Below are positions 1-11,088 of a stretch of 64,000 nucleotides of DNA, in pieces. Numbering within the stretch: the first letter of the stretch is position 1; each line of letters begins with the position of its first letter. The notes under the pieces were generated by a model. The model was given only the letters and a program-made list of their open reading frames with translations. It was not told the origin of the DNA and did no database searches. This DNA comes from Apteryx mantelli (Eukaryota; Chordata; Aves; Apterygiformes; Apterygidae), in NCBI RefSeq assembly GCF_036417845.1, contig NC_090002.1:2108001-2172000 (forward strand). Reading direction: 5' to 3'. The translations under genes were made by a program, and so were the position numbers.

Positions 1-1213
1 GAAAGGCAGCTTTACACCTATTGTCTGAAGGAAAGGAGGGCCAAGATAAGCTAGATACCAGGATGAGTTTTACTAAACAGGAAACAGATAAATTACGACA
101 GATAGGAGCCCTAGAAAAAGAAGGTAAATGGGTGTTGCCCGATGATAGAGAAATTGTATCCAAAGGTGTGGCTTGGAGAATCATGAAAGAATTCCACCGA
201 CAGACTCATTGGGGAGTGCAAGCATTAGTAGACCAGTTTGGAACCAAGTATATGTGCATTGGAATATATGACATAGCAAAAAGACTAGTGGGAGAATGTT
301 TGACCTGTCAGAAGGTTAACAAGCAGCACCTCAGAGAAAAAGTCCCAGGGGGACGATCAATAGCCAAGAGGCCATTTGAGAAAATACAGGTTGACTTTAC
401 AGAACTCCCGAAAGTGGGCAGGTATAAATACCTATTAGTTATAGTAGATCATTTAACTTACTTTATAGAAGCCTTTCCCGTAGCCCGAGCTACTGCGAAA
501 TCGGTAGCCAAGATATTGCTAGAAAACATCATACCCCGGTATGGGAATGTATTGGTCATAGACTCAGACAGGGGGCCACATCCAAAGTCATTAAAGAAAC
601 ATTAGATCCTTTAGGGATCAAGTGGGAGCATCACACTCCTTGGCATCCTCAAAGTTAGGGAAAGGTAGAAAGGATGAATGGGGAAATAAAAAAACAGTTA
701 ACAAAGCTAATGATGGAAATCCAGATGAATTGGATCAAGTGTTTACCCTTAGCCTTGTTGAATATACGAACTCAGCCCAGAACTGACACAGGAGTCTCCC
801 CTTTTGAAATGTTATATGGGATGCCATATGATTTAGAAATACCAAAAGAACATCCTAAAGCAGAAGAGAGATTATTACAGAAATATATTACAGAGCTTAT
901 GAAGAGAAGACAAGAATTGATAAAGAAAGGACTAACAGTACAGAGACCTCCATTAGATGTAGCCATTCACCGAGTTAACCCTGGAGACAAGGTTTTAATT
1001 AAAACCTGGAAAGACTCATCCTTGACTCCCCACTGGGAGGGACCTTTCCTTGTCTTGCTTACCACAGACACTGCTATTCGCACCGCAGAGCGAGGATGGA
1101 CACATGCCAGCAGAATTAAAGGGCCGATCTCAGAATCATCGTGGGAAGCCTTTGGAAACCCGGACAATTTAAAAGTAACCTTTAAGAAGAAACCTAGAAA
1201 CCTCGATAAGTAA
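1..1213 (+). pseudogene. pol: ERV unit 1 pol remnant: end of RNase H plus integrase (broken)
   Basis: The sequence is cut by the window edge. Residues from 21 on cover the integrase N-terminal zinc domain (His-x3-His in the FHRQTH segment, Cys-x2-Cys in CLTCQK) and the start of the catalytic core, with Asp in QVDFTEL and Asp in IDSDRGPH. A 5-bp deletion near 580 relative to the diverged copy at 18080 breaks the frame and brings a stop at 603-605. A TAG lies at 656-658, just before the segment that would carry the catalytic Glu. A second open stretch (674-1213) is the integrase C-terminal part. The gene is non-functional as it stands. Identical copies are at 6602-7814 and 13203-14415. Confidence 0.9.
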
Positions 1214-1817
1214 GACCACATTTTGTAAAACCTCACATTGTATTTGTTATCCCTTTGTGTGTTATGAATATAGGATTTGTAAAGAGAAGTAGTGGACTCA
1301 TTGGTAGCACGGGTACCTCCCTAGCGGCAGTTGTCGCCTTTGTTATGGCAAATTGACCCATTTGACATTAAAAAGGGATCTCAAGAAAAGATCGGTGGAA
1401 TGGTGGGAAGCTTTTGCTAAAGGGGTACAACCAGAGAAAGGTTGTACCTACGCCAACCACCCCGATCACATAAGGCCAAAATTGAAAACACCAATCGTAG
1501 GTGGACCGTGCCGTATGTTGAGTGTCACTCTGGAGAACTGGGAAGCCTTTAAAAATCCAAAAAGCTCATACAGGAGGTTCCCCTGAAGAATACGGCTGCT
1601 GTCGAGAAGACGGTACACCCTGCTGCTCTGAGCAAAAGAGTAGGCAGAAGAGACAGAGACGTATAGAAACTGTGGGGATCGAGGCCGACAAGCCACCTCC
1701 TAAGCAGGGATACCCAAAATTGTAAGGCCCAGACTCTTTAAAGTCCCAGAGACACTTGGCATCACGGATCGCCCCTCCAAGGCATTAAGGGTTCGTAAAA
1801 TATCCGTTAGCCCAGCC
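1214..1817 (+). other. ERV segment between integrase and env, no recognised gene
   Basis: About 600 bp separates the integrase stop from the env start. Gammaretroviruses normally overlap pol and env, so this spacer is unusual. It contains a 77-codon open frame (1353-1586) that stays open in the diverged copy at 18863-19096 with a few substitutions, and an overlapping 67-codon frame (1522-1725). The amino-acid pattern WEAF occurs in both the integrase C-terminus and this ORF, so part may be an old local duplication. I cannot assign a function. The same segment is at 7815-8418 and 14416-15019. Confidence 0.5.
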
Positions 1818-3703
1818 ATGGGTCCACTACTCCTCTGGAAGATGATTGTGCTAGGCTTATTAGGAAGACGAATCAAAGGGGGAACATAATATACACCAAC
1901 CCCTTAAGTGGTCATTAATAAGGTGGGAGGATCAAACAGTGATCCAAGTACGAAGTGTACCCGGGAGTCCTACATTCACAGCTACTTTATGTGAGTTGGT
2001 GCCTATTGAACCATGTCTAGATCATATGGGGTTTTACTTTTGTCCTAGTTCTAATCCTGGGCAAGGATACTGTAAACTCTTATTATTGTGCTTATTGGGG
2101 ATGTGAAACTATAGCCTCTGATTGGACTCCAGGAGCAGGATCAGATAAGTTTTTATCAGTAAAATGGGGGCCTTCTGGGTGTATCCCCCCTAAAGAGGAT
2201 TTCCAGCTGGGGTATCGGGGAAGTCCCCACTATACCCCCCTGGGAACTTGTAAATATTTAATGATAAATATCACCCGTCCGGAAGATCCGGGATGGTTCT
2301 TGGGAAAGACCTGGGGAGTCCGGTACTGGGAGACCGGGACCGATAGGGGTGGATTAATTTTCATAAAGAAAGAAAGTGTGCGACCTACTCCTCAAGCAAT
2401 AGGGCCGAATTTAGTTGTTAAGGGAGTAGAATCAAGAATCCAACCAACGGGTGCGATCATGAATTCGACAAGTATTCCTATGAATCACCCCACCTCAAAA
2501 GATACTGTTGTAATCTCAGAAAGTAAAGCCACAGAGAGGATAGACAATCCTCTGTGGAAGGTTGTGCAAGCAACCTACAAAGTATTAAATGCTACAACCC
2601 CTAGTATAACTACCCATTGCTGGTTATGCTACGACATAAGACCCCCTTTTTATGAAGCAATAGGAGTAAATATGACATATACCTTAAGCAATGATCCAGC
2701 TTCACAGTGTCAATGGGAAGATAAGAAGAAGGGATTGACTATGAAGCAAGTTACAGGAATAGGAATGTGTATTGGCAAAGTGCCAAAATCAAAGAAAAAG
2801 CTGTGTGGATCTATATCATTGCAAAACCACATCCCTAAAAATGGATGGGCTATTCCCACCAAAGGAACTAGATGGATCTGCTCAAAAACCGGCCTGACTC
2901 CTTGTGTCTCCTTAAGGGTGCTTAATGAGTCCCGAGAATATTGTATACAAGTAGAAGTAGTCCCCAGGATCTTGTACCATCCGGAAAAAGTGATGTACGA
3001 TCATTGGGACACCCCTCATCCGGTCCGAGTAAAGAGGGAACCAATCACCGCGATTACTATAGCCACCTTACTGGGCCTCGGGGCAGTGGGAGCGGGAACC
3101 AGAATTTCCTCCTTAGTGATACAACAGCAGAGCCTTAGCACCCTACGGGCAGCTGTGGACGAGGACTTAGAACGAATAGAAAAATCCATCACCGCCTTAG
3201 AAAAGTCGTTAACATCACTATCAGAAGTGGTGTTACAGAACAGAAGAGGGATGGACCTTTTATTTTTACAACAGGGAGGATTGTGTGCAGCCCTAGGAGA
3301 AGAATGTTGCTTTTATGCAGATCATACAGGAGTTGTCAGGGATACTATGGCGAAACTGAGAGAAGGCCTTGAAAGACGTAAAAAGGAAAGAGAAGCCCAG
3401 CAAGGGTGGTATGAATCATGGTTCAGTCATTCTCCCTGGCTAACAACCCTATTGTCTACAATCGCGGGTCCATTGGCTTTATTAGTACTTGTGTTGACCT
3501 TTGGACCATGTATAGTAAATAGAATAATTAACTTAGCTAAAAGCAGACTCGAAGCTGCCCACCTACTGTTGATAAGAAGTCAATATGAACAACTGAATGA
3601 AGATGAGAGTAAGCATAACCCTATGCTCCTCCTGGCACAGGAGGCTGTTGTTCGATTTGATGAACAAATTAAAAAGGACCAAAACAAAAAGGGGGGATTG
3701 TGA
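1818..3703 (+). pseudogene. env: ERV env, unit 1: frame-broken SU N-terminus, long open SU-TM
   Basis: Env is the surface/transmembrane glycoprotein of a retrovirus. The ATG at 1818 begins a hydrophobic leader, but a frameshift leads to a stop near 1887, and small deletions near 2075 and 2185 scramble the N-terminal SU. From 2261 to 3703 the frame is open for 480 codons. By residue within this ORF: SU CWLC at 120-123, furin-type RVKR at 256-259, hydrophobic fusion-peptide-like segment 260-282, immunosuppressive-like LQNRRG at 325-330, CX6CC at 342-350, membrane span about 393-419 and a cytoplasmic tail. CWLC with CX6CC is the gamma-type Env signature. The ORF lacks a signal peptide, so it would not make a normal Env. 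Confidence 0.93.
3686..3698 (+). other. ERV polypurine tract
   Basis: A run of A5-G6-A-T sits directly before the LTR TG and overlaps the last env codons, as in gammaretroviruses. It primes plus-strand DNA synthesis. The same tract is at 10287-10299, 16888-16900 and 20531-20543. Confidence 0.9.
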
Positions 3704-4097
3704 TAGGTAATAATTTGTTACATCAACTCGTGAAGTGATTTTATCATGAAACTAGGCGCTAAGTACCGGCTATCACCACAATGATTGTACTGAGTCAGCA
3801 GAACGATATTGTATTGTGAAATGTATGCGCGTGACCTGAAAGGCACCACGTACAACGCAGAGGAAGACCCCAGCTTTCATCCCGACCCCCCCCAGCAACA
3901 GCCGGCGCAACCACAGAAGTTACAGGCATATAAGGGCACTGTGAGCGGGGGATTGCGCGCGCCGTTGGTGGAGCAGGAGACTCCCCGGCCACCCAGCGCT
4001 GTTTTGCTTACTTCTGACTTGCTCAATTATTCTATTAAATTGGAATTTATGCAACCCGGCCCAAGTGGTTGTCAATTTGTCGCGTTTACCCATAACA
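3699..4097 (+). repeat. ERV LTR 1 (399 bp)
   Basis: The repeat starts TGTGATAG and ends CCATAACA, an imperfect terminal inverted repeat with TG...CA ends. It is bounded by the polypurine tract on the left and the primer-binding site three bases to the right. A TATA box (catataag) is at 3927-3934 and an ATTAAA poly(A)-type hexamer at 4034-4039. It is identical to LTR 2 by eye. Confidence 0.95.
3927..3934 (+). promoter_or_regulatory. LTR TATA box
   Basis: The core catataag lies about 170 bp before the LTR end, in the expected U3 promoter position. The equivalents are 10528-10535, 17129-17136 and, in the older LTR, 20896-20903. Confidence 0.75.
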
Positions 4098-4100
4098 ATT

Positions 4101-4118
4101 TGGTGCCGTGACTCGGAT
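4101..4118 (+). other. Primer-binding site, tRNA-His
   Basis: The 18 bases tggtgccgtgactcggat are the exact complement of the 3' end of vertebrate tRNA-His(GTG) including CCA. They lie three bases after the LTR end. This is the minus-strand primer site. Confidence 0.92.
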
Positions 4119-4487
4119 ACAGGCTTCCCTGGTTTCGGGACTCTGACTCAGGGGAGGCGCCCCATCCCGTCTTCGGATGGCCCCTGAGTGGGTAGTTCCC
4201 CTACCAGAACCTGTATTTCCGAACCCTAAATCAGGACAAGTAAGCAAAAGAACTGCAGTATCCCGTAAACTTTGTGCACGAAGATCCGAACGAAGACTCA
4301 GGATTGAGTAAAGTATTGGTAAGTGGTTCCGTTCGGTTGGGGTGGGATCCCCGGAGCACGTCTAAGTGAGACGTCCCCAAGGGACGAAGCGAGAGCGGAC
4401 CCTACAGTAGTGCGGTTCCCATTGTCCGCGAGGGCGTGGGCCACGACCTAGGGGAGCGATTGAGCGTGTGTGTGTGTGCTCCGGAAG
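4119..4487 (+). other. ERV leader with putative splice donor
   Basis: This is untranslated leader between the primer site and gag. A GTAAGT donor at 4319-4324 is a good candidate for the major splice donor used to make env mRNA. The packaging signal would be expected here but is not identifiable by eye. The second copy is at 10720-11088. Confidence 0.6.
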
Positions 4488-5953
4488 ATGGGACAGAAAA
4501 AGAGCAAGTCTTCTGATCCCATAGAGGGCTTTACAGTCGATAGCCCTTTAGGATTAATGATTAAGTATTGGAACGATTGGCCCTCCCGAAAAGGCAAAAG
4601 TCGAGAGAAAATGGTACATTACTGCATGCAAGTATGGGGTGGGAAGCAGATTAGAAGAGACCCCCTTTATTGGCCAATATACGGGTCTTTTGAAAATTGG
4701 ATGTCAGGCCCCAAATATATATGTGAATTCAAAGGAGCCCTTTAGTTTAGAAGAAAGTGAGTATGCTAGTTTATGAATAAGACCAGATACTTGGACCATG
4801 ATATTTACCCTGAAAGAGAAGGGTTCGAGGAAGAAAAGCAAAATATTGGAGGAACTTCCCGTTTCTCCTCCCCCCTATATTCCCTCAGCTCCAGCTCAAA
4901 ACCCAATACCAGCCCCTCCTCACAGCCCCCCCCCAACGACCCCAGACTGGGATCTAGACCCTCCTAGTTCCCCAGAAGAAACCCGAAGGGTCACGAGGAG
5001 TCAAACGAGGGGAGGTGGGCGACCTGATCAGCTGTACCCCTTGCGAGAACTCCCCATGGGAGGACCGCAACCAGGGATGGGTTTTGTGTCCGTGCCCCTG
5101 AGTTCAGGGGATGTATGGGATTTTAAGAAGGAAATGGGGAATTTATTAGAAGACCCTTTAGGGGCGGCTGAAAAACTAGATCAGTTTTTGGGACCTAGCC
5201 TTTATACATGGGAGGAATTACAATCCATCTTAAGCATATTATTTACAGTGGAAGAAAGGGAAATGATCCGTAGGGCTGGGATGCGGATTTGGGATCAACA
5301 GCACCAACAAGGTCCCACAGCAGATATCAAATGGCCCACCCAACGGCCGGACGGGGACAATCAGAATGCTGAGCATCGGACACATATGTCCGATCTAGGA
5401 ACCATAATAGTTCAGGGAATCAGGGAATCTGTTCCCAGGGGGCAAAATATTAATAAGGCCTTCATGGAACAACAAAAAGGGATGAGACAGCAACAGAATG
5501 CCTTGAGAGACTTAGGAAAAACCTGCAACTTTATTCCAGGGTAGACTCCAGTACCCCTGTGGGACAGGCTCTATTGAAAACACAGTTTGTAGCAAAGGCC
5601 TTTCCAGATATCAGAAGGAAGTTAGAGAAGTTAGATGATTGGCAAGATAGAGGACTGGATGAATTGCTGAGGGAAGCTCAGAAAGTGCATGTGCGAAGGG
5701 AAGAGGAAACTCATCGGCGGCAGGCAAAGATTCTGGTGGCAGCAGTCCGAGAAGGACAGAGAGGGATCCAGGCGCAACCTCCTAGGTCATATAACGGACC
5801 TAAAAGAAAGCCACCTCACCAAGAAGGACAACCCAGAGAAGTCGTGATGAGGGACTTGAGGCAGGTTGAGTGTTTTATTGCCAGAAGAAAGGGCATCTGA
5901 AGAGGAATTGCAGGAAGCGAATGCAGGAAGAGCAAATGTTCCAAGAAGATTAG
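4488..5953 (+). pseudogene. gag: ERV gag, unit 2 (MA-late domain-CA-NC), frameshifted
   Basis: Gag is the retroviral structural polyprotein. The start MGQKKSKS fits an N-myristoylation signal (Gly2, Ser6). The matrix part is open to 4745. A frame change near 4700 and a TGA at 4774-4776 precede a long open part (4798-5544) with the overlapping late-domain motif PPPYIPSAP and a gamma-type capsid. Another frame change lies near 5475, and the next open part (to 5900) carries the charged end of capsid. A one-base frameshift near 5874 breaks the single CCHC zinc knuckle. The gag stop is a UAG at 5951-5953. All breaks are shared with the next unit. Confidence 0.92.
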
Positions 5954-5964
5954 GGGGGTCAGGG
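5951..5964 (+). promoter_or_regulatory. Gag UAG readthrough context
   Basis: The stop reads UAG GGG GGU CAG, and the protease frame continues in the same phase without a frameshift. In mammalian gammaretroviruses the gag-pol junction is a UAG followed by a purine-rich GG-GGU-CAG-type context and a pseudoknot. The stem was not verified here. The second copy is at 12552-12565. Confidence 0.7.
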
Positions 5965-6271
5965 GCTCTATCTGCTGGGGACTCATAAAGGAACCGAGCC
6001 CTTGATAAAATTGAAATTGGGTCCCCAGCGACAAGAAGTAGAATTCCTTGTGGATTCTGGGGCAGAAAGATCTACTGTCCAAACGGTACCCTGGGGGTGT
6101 AAACCATCCCCAGAGAAACTACAAGTGATAGGAGCTAAAGGAGAACCCTTTAAGGTCCCAGTAATTAAAAATGTGAAAATAGAATCAGACTCTCGATTAA
6201 GTGTGGGATCCTTTTTATTAGTTCCCGAAGCTGAATATAATTTACTGGGCCAAGATATGATGGTTAGTTAA
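5954..6271 (+). pseudogene. pro: ERV protease remnant, unit 2
   Basis: The retroviral aspartic protease is recognisable from the active-site run LVDSGAERS (Asp-Ser-Gly) and the late LLGQDMM (Leu-Leu-Gly-Xaa-Asp) motif. It is in frame with the preceding gag UAG. It ends at a TAA directly followed by sequence from RNase H, because the reverse transcriptase is deleted. Confidence 0.88.
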
Positions 6272-7814
6272 TAGAATCAGGGCCCCTAGACAAAACTTGG
6301 TCGGCCCAGGCTTGTGAATTGTATGCGGTTTTTAGAGCCTTAGAAATTTTAAAAGGCAAAATAGGGACTATATACACCAACTCTAAATACGCTTATGGAG
6401 TAGTACATACATTTGGGAAAATATGGGAAGAAAGAGGACTGATTAATTCGCAAGGGAAGAATTTAGTGCACGAAAAATTAATTAGAAAAACTTTAGAAGC
6501 TCTGAGGGGACCTCGGAGAATCGCGGTAGTACACGTTAGGGGCCATCAAAAGGGCACATCTTACCACATAAGGGGAAATAATCTAGCAGATGAAGAGGCA
6601 AGAAAGGCAGCTTTACACCTATTGTCTGAAGGAAAGGAGGGCCAAGATAAGCTAGATACCAGGATGAGTTTTACTAAACAGGAAACAGATAAATTACGAC
6701 AGATAGGAGCCCTAGAAAAAGAAGGTAAATGGGTGTTGCCCGATGATAGAGAAATTGTATCCAAAGGTGTGGCTTGGAGAATCATGAAAGAATTCCACCG
6801 ACAGACTCATTGGGGAGTGCAAGCATTAGTAGACCAGTTTGGAACCAAGTATATGTGCATTGGAATATATGACATAGCAAAAAGACTAGTGGGAGAATGT
6901 TTGACCTGTCAGAAGGTTAACAAGCAGCACCTCAGAGAAAAAGTCCCAGGGGGACGATCAATAGCCAAGAGGCCATTTGAGAAAATACAGGTTGACTTTA
7001 CAGAACTCCCGAAAGTGGGCAGGTATAAATACCTATTAGTTATAGTAGATCATTTAACTTACTTTATAGAAGCCTTTCCCGTAGCCCGAGCTACTGCGAA
7101 ATCGGTAGCCAAGATATTGCTAGAAAACATCATACCCCGGTATGGGAATGTATTGGTCATAGACTCAGACAGGGGGCCACATCCAAAGTCATTAAAGAAA
7201 CATTAGATCCTTTAGGGATCAAGTGGGAGCATCACACTCCTTGGCATCCTCAAAGTTAGGGAAAGGTAGAAAGGATGAATGGGGAAATAAAAAAACAGTT
7301 AACAAAGCTAATGATGGAAATCCAGATGAATTGGATCAAGTGTTTACCCTTAGCCTTGTTGAATATACGAACTCAGCCCAGAACTGACACAGGAGTCTCC
7401 CCTTTTGAAATGTTATATGGGATGCCATATGATTTAGAAATACCAAAAGAACATCCTAAAGCAGAAGAGAGATTATTACAGAAATATATTACAGAGCTTA
7501 TGAAGAGAAGACAAGAATTGATAAAGAAAGGACTAACAGTACAGAGACCTCCATTAGATGTAGCCATTCACCGAGTTAACCCTGGAGACAAGGTTTTAAT
7601 TAAAACCTGGAAAGACTCATCCTTGACTCCCCACTGGGAGGGACCTTTCCTTGTCTTGCTTACCACAGACACTGCTATTCGCACCGCAGAGCGAGGATGG
7701 ACACATGCCAGCAGAATTAAAGGGCCGATCTCAGAATCATCGTGGGAAGCCTTTGGAAACCCGGACAATTTAAAAGTAACCTTTAAGAAGAAACCTAGAA
7801 ACCTCGATAAGTAA
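6272..7814 (+). pseudogene. pol: ERV RNase H-integrase remnant, unit 2; reverse transcriptase deleted
   Basis: Immediately after the protease motif comes the middle of RNase H (SAQACELYAV, catalytic Glu retained). The second catalytic Asp of the family's YTDS motif reads Asn (NSKYA, codon 6379-6381), while the later Asp in NNLADEEA is kept. The whole polymerase domain is missing. Integrase follows with its HHCC finger and two catalytic Asp. It is broken by a 5-bp deletion near 7181, a stop at 7204-7206 and a TAG at 7257-7259. The C-terminal part is open again at 7275-7814. The element could not reverse transcribe itself. Confidence 0.9.
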
Positions 7815-8418
7815 GACCACATTTTGTAAAACCTCACATTGTATTTGTTATCCCTTTGTGTGTTATGAATATAGGATTTGTAAAGAGAAGTAGTGGACTC
7901 ATTGGTAGCACGGGTACCTCCCTAGCGGCAGTTGTCGCCTTTGTTATGGCAAATTGACCCATTTGACATTAAAAAGGGATCTCAAGAAAAGATCGGTGGA
8001 ATGGTGGGAAGCTTTTGCTAAAGGGGTACAACCAGAGAAAGGTTGTACCTACGCCAACCACCCCGATCACATAAGGCCAAAATTGAAAACACCAATCGTA
8101 GGTGGACCGTGCCGTATGTTGAGTGTCACTCTGGAGAACTGGGAAGCCTTTAAAAATCCAAAAAGCTCATACAGGAGGTTCCCCTGAAGAATACGGCTGC
8201 TGTCGAGAAGACGGTACACCCTGCTGCTCTGAGCAAAAGAGTAGGCAGAAGAGACAGAGACGTATAGAAACTGTGGGGATCGAGGCCGACAAGCCACCTC
8301 CTAAGCAGGGATACCCAAAATTGTAAGGCCCAGACTCTTTAAAGTCCCAGAGACACTTGGCATCACGGATCGCCCCTCCAAGGCATTAAGGGTTCGTAAA
8401 ATATCCGTTAGCCCAGCC

Positions 8419-10304
8419 ATGGGTCCACTACTCCTCTGGAAGATGATTGTGCTAGGCTTATTAGGAAGACGAATCAAAGGGGGAACATAATATACACCAA
8501 CCCCTTAAGTGGTCATTAATAAGGTGGGAGGATCAAACAGTGATCCAAGTACGAAGTGTACCCGGGAGTCCTACATTCACAGCTACTTTATGTGAGTTGG
8601 TGCCTATTGAACCATGTCTAGATCATATGGGGTTTTACTTTTGTCCTAGTTCTAATCCTGGGCAAGGATACTGTAAACTCTTATTATTGTGCTTATTGGG
8701 GATGTGAAACTATAGCCTCTGATTGGACTCCAGGAGCAGGATCAGATAAGTTTTTATCAGTAAAATGGGGGCCTTCTGGGTGTATCCCCCCTAAAGAGGA
8801 TTTCCAGCTGGGGTATCGGGGAAGTCCCCACTATACCCCCCTGGGAACTTGTAAATATTTAATGATAAATATCACCCGTCCGGAAGATCCGGGATGGTTC
8901 TTGGGAAAGACCTGGGGAGTCCGGTACTGGGAGACCGGGACCGATAGGGGTGGATTAATTTTCATAAAGAAAGAAAGTGTGCGACCTACTCCTCAAGCAA
9001 TAGGGCCGAATTTAGTTGTTAAGGGAGTAGAATCAAGAATCCAACCAACGGGTGCGATCATGAATTCGACAAGTATTCCTATGAATCACCCCACCTCAAA
9101 AGATACTGTTGTAATCTCAGAAAGTAAAGCCACAGAGAGGATAGACAATCCTCTGTGGAAGGTTGTGCAAGCAACCTACAAAGTATTAAATGCTACAACC
9201 CCTAGTATAACTACCCATTGCTGGTTATGCTACGACATAAGACCCCCTTTTTATGAAGCAATAGGAGTAAATATGACATATACCTTAAGCAATGATCCAG
9301 CTTCACAGTGTCAATGGGAAGATAAGAAGAAGGGATTGACTATGAAGCAAGTTACAGGAATAGGAATGTGTATTGGCAAAGTGCCAAAATCAAAGAAAAA
9401 GCTGTGTGGATCTATATCATTGCAAAACCACATCCCTAAAAATGGATGGGCTATTCCCACCAAAGGAACTAGATGGATCTGCTCAAAAACCGGCCTGACT
9501 CCTTGTGTCTCCTTAAGGGTGCTTAATGAGTCCCGAGAATATTGTATACAAGTAGAAGTAGTCCCCAGGATCTTGTACCATCCGGAAAAAGTGATGTACG
9601 ATCATTGGGACACCCCTCATCCGGTCCGAGTAAAGAGGGAACCAATCACCGCGATTACTATAGCCACCTTACTGGGCCTCGGGGCAGTGGGAGCGGGAAC
9701 CAGAATTTCCTCCTTAGTGATACAACAGCAGAGCCTTAGCACCCTACGGGCAGCTGTGGACGAGGACTTAGAACGAATAGAAAAATCCATCACCGCCTTA
9801 GAAAAGTCGTTAACATCACTATCAGAAGTGGTGTTACAGAACAGAAGAGGGATGGACCTTTTATTTTTACAACAGGGAGGATTGTGTGCAGCCCTAGGAG
9901 AAGAATGTTGCTTTTATGCAGATCATACAGGAGTTGTCAGGGATACTATGGCGAAACTGAGAGAAGGCCTTGAAAGACGTAAAAAGGAAAGAGAAGCCCA
10001 GCAAGGGTGGTATGAATCATGGTTCAGTCATTCTCCCTGGCTAACAACCCTATTGTCTACAATCGCGGGTCCATTGGCTTTATTAGTACTTGTGTTGACC
10101 TTTGGACCATGTATAGTAAATAGAATAATTAACTTAGCTAAAAGCAGACTCGAAGCTGCCCACCTACTGTTGATAAGAAGTCAATATGAACAACTGAATG
10201 AAGATGAGAGTAAGCATAACCCTATGCTCCTCCTGGCACAGGAGGCTGTTGTTCGATTTGATGAACAAATTAAAAAGGACCAAAACAAAAAGGGGGGATT
10301 GTGA
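8419..10304 (+). pseudogene. env: ERV env, unit 2 (identical to unit 1)
   Basis: This is an exact repeat of the env at 1818-3703. The N-terminal leader is broken by a frameshift, and a 480-codon open frame at 8862-10304 carries CWLC, the furin-type site, the fusion-peptide-like segment, CX6CC and a membrane span. The last codons overlap the polypurine tract and the stop lies in the LTR. Confidence 0.93.
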
Positions 10305-10698
10305 TAGGTAATAATTTGTTACATCAACTCGTGAAGTGATTTTATCATGAAACTAGGCGCTAAGTACCGGCTATCACCACAATGATTGTACTGAGTCAGC
10401 AGAACGATATTGTATTGTGAAATGTATGCGCGTGACCTGAAAGGCACCACGTACAACGCAGAGGAAGACCCCAGCTTTCATCCCGACCCCCCCCAGCAAC
10501 AGCCGGCGCAACCACAGAAGTTACAGGCATATAAGGGCACTGTGAGCGGGGGATTGCGCGCGCCGTTGGTGGAGCAGGAGACTCCCCGGCCACCCAGCGC
10601 TGTTTTGCTTACTTCTGACTTGCTCAATTATTCTATTAAATTGGAATTTATGCAACCCGGCCCAAGTGGTTGTCAATTTGTCGCGTTTACCCATAACA
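10300..10698 (+). repeat. ERV LTR 2 (399 bp)
   Basis: Identical in sequence and layout to LTR 1. It is followed by the tRNA-His primer site at 10702-10719. Confidence 0.95.
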
Positions 10699-11088
10699 AT
10701 TTGGTGCCGTGACTCGGATACAGGCTTCCCTGGTTTCGGGACTCTGACTCAGGGGAGGCGCCCCATCCCGTCTTCGGATGGCCCCTGAGTGGGTAGTTCC
10801 CCTACCAGAACCTGTATTTCCGAACCCTAAATCAGGACAAGTAAGCAAAAGAACTGCAGTATCCCGTAAACTTTGTGCACGAAGATCCGAACGAAGACTC
10901 AGGATTGAGTAAAGTATTGGTAAGTGGTTCCGTTCGGTTGGGGTGGGATCCCCGGAGCACGTCTAAGTGAGACGTCCCCAAGGGACGAAGCGAGAGCGGA
11001 CCCTACAGTAGTGCGGTTCCCATTGTCCGCGAGGGCGTGGGCCACGACCTAGGGGAGCGATTGAGCGTGTGTGTGTGTGCTCCGGAAG

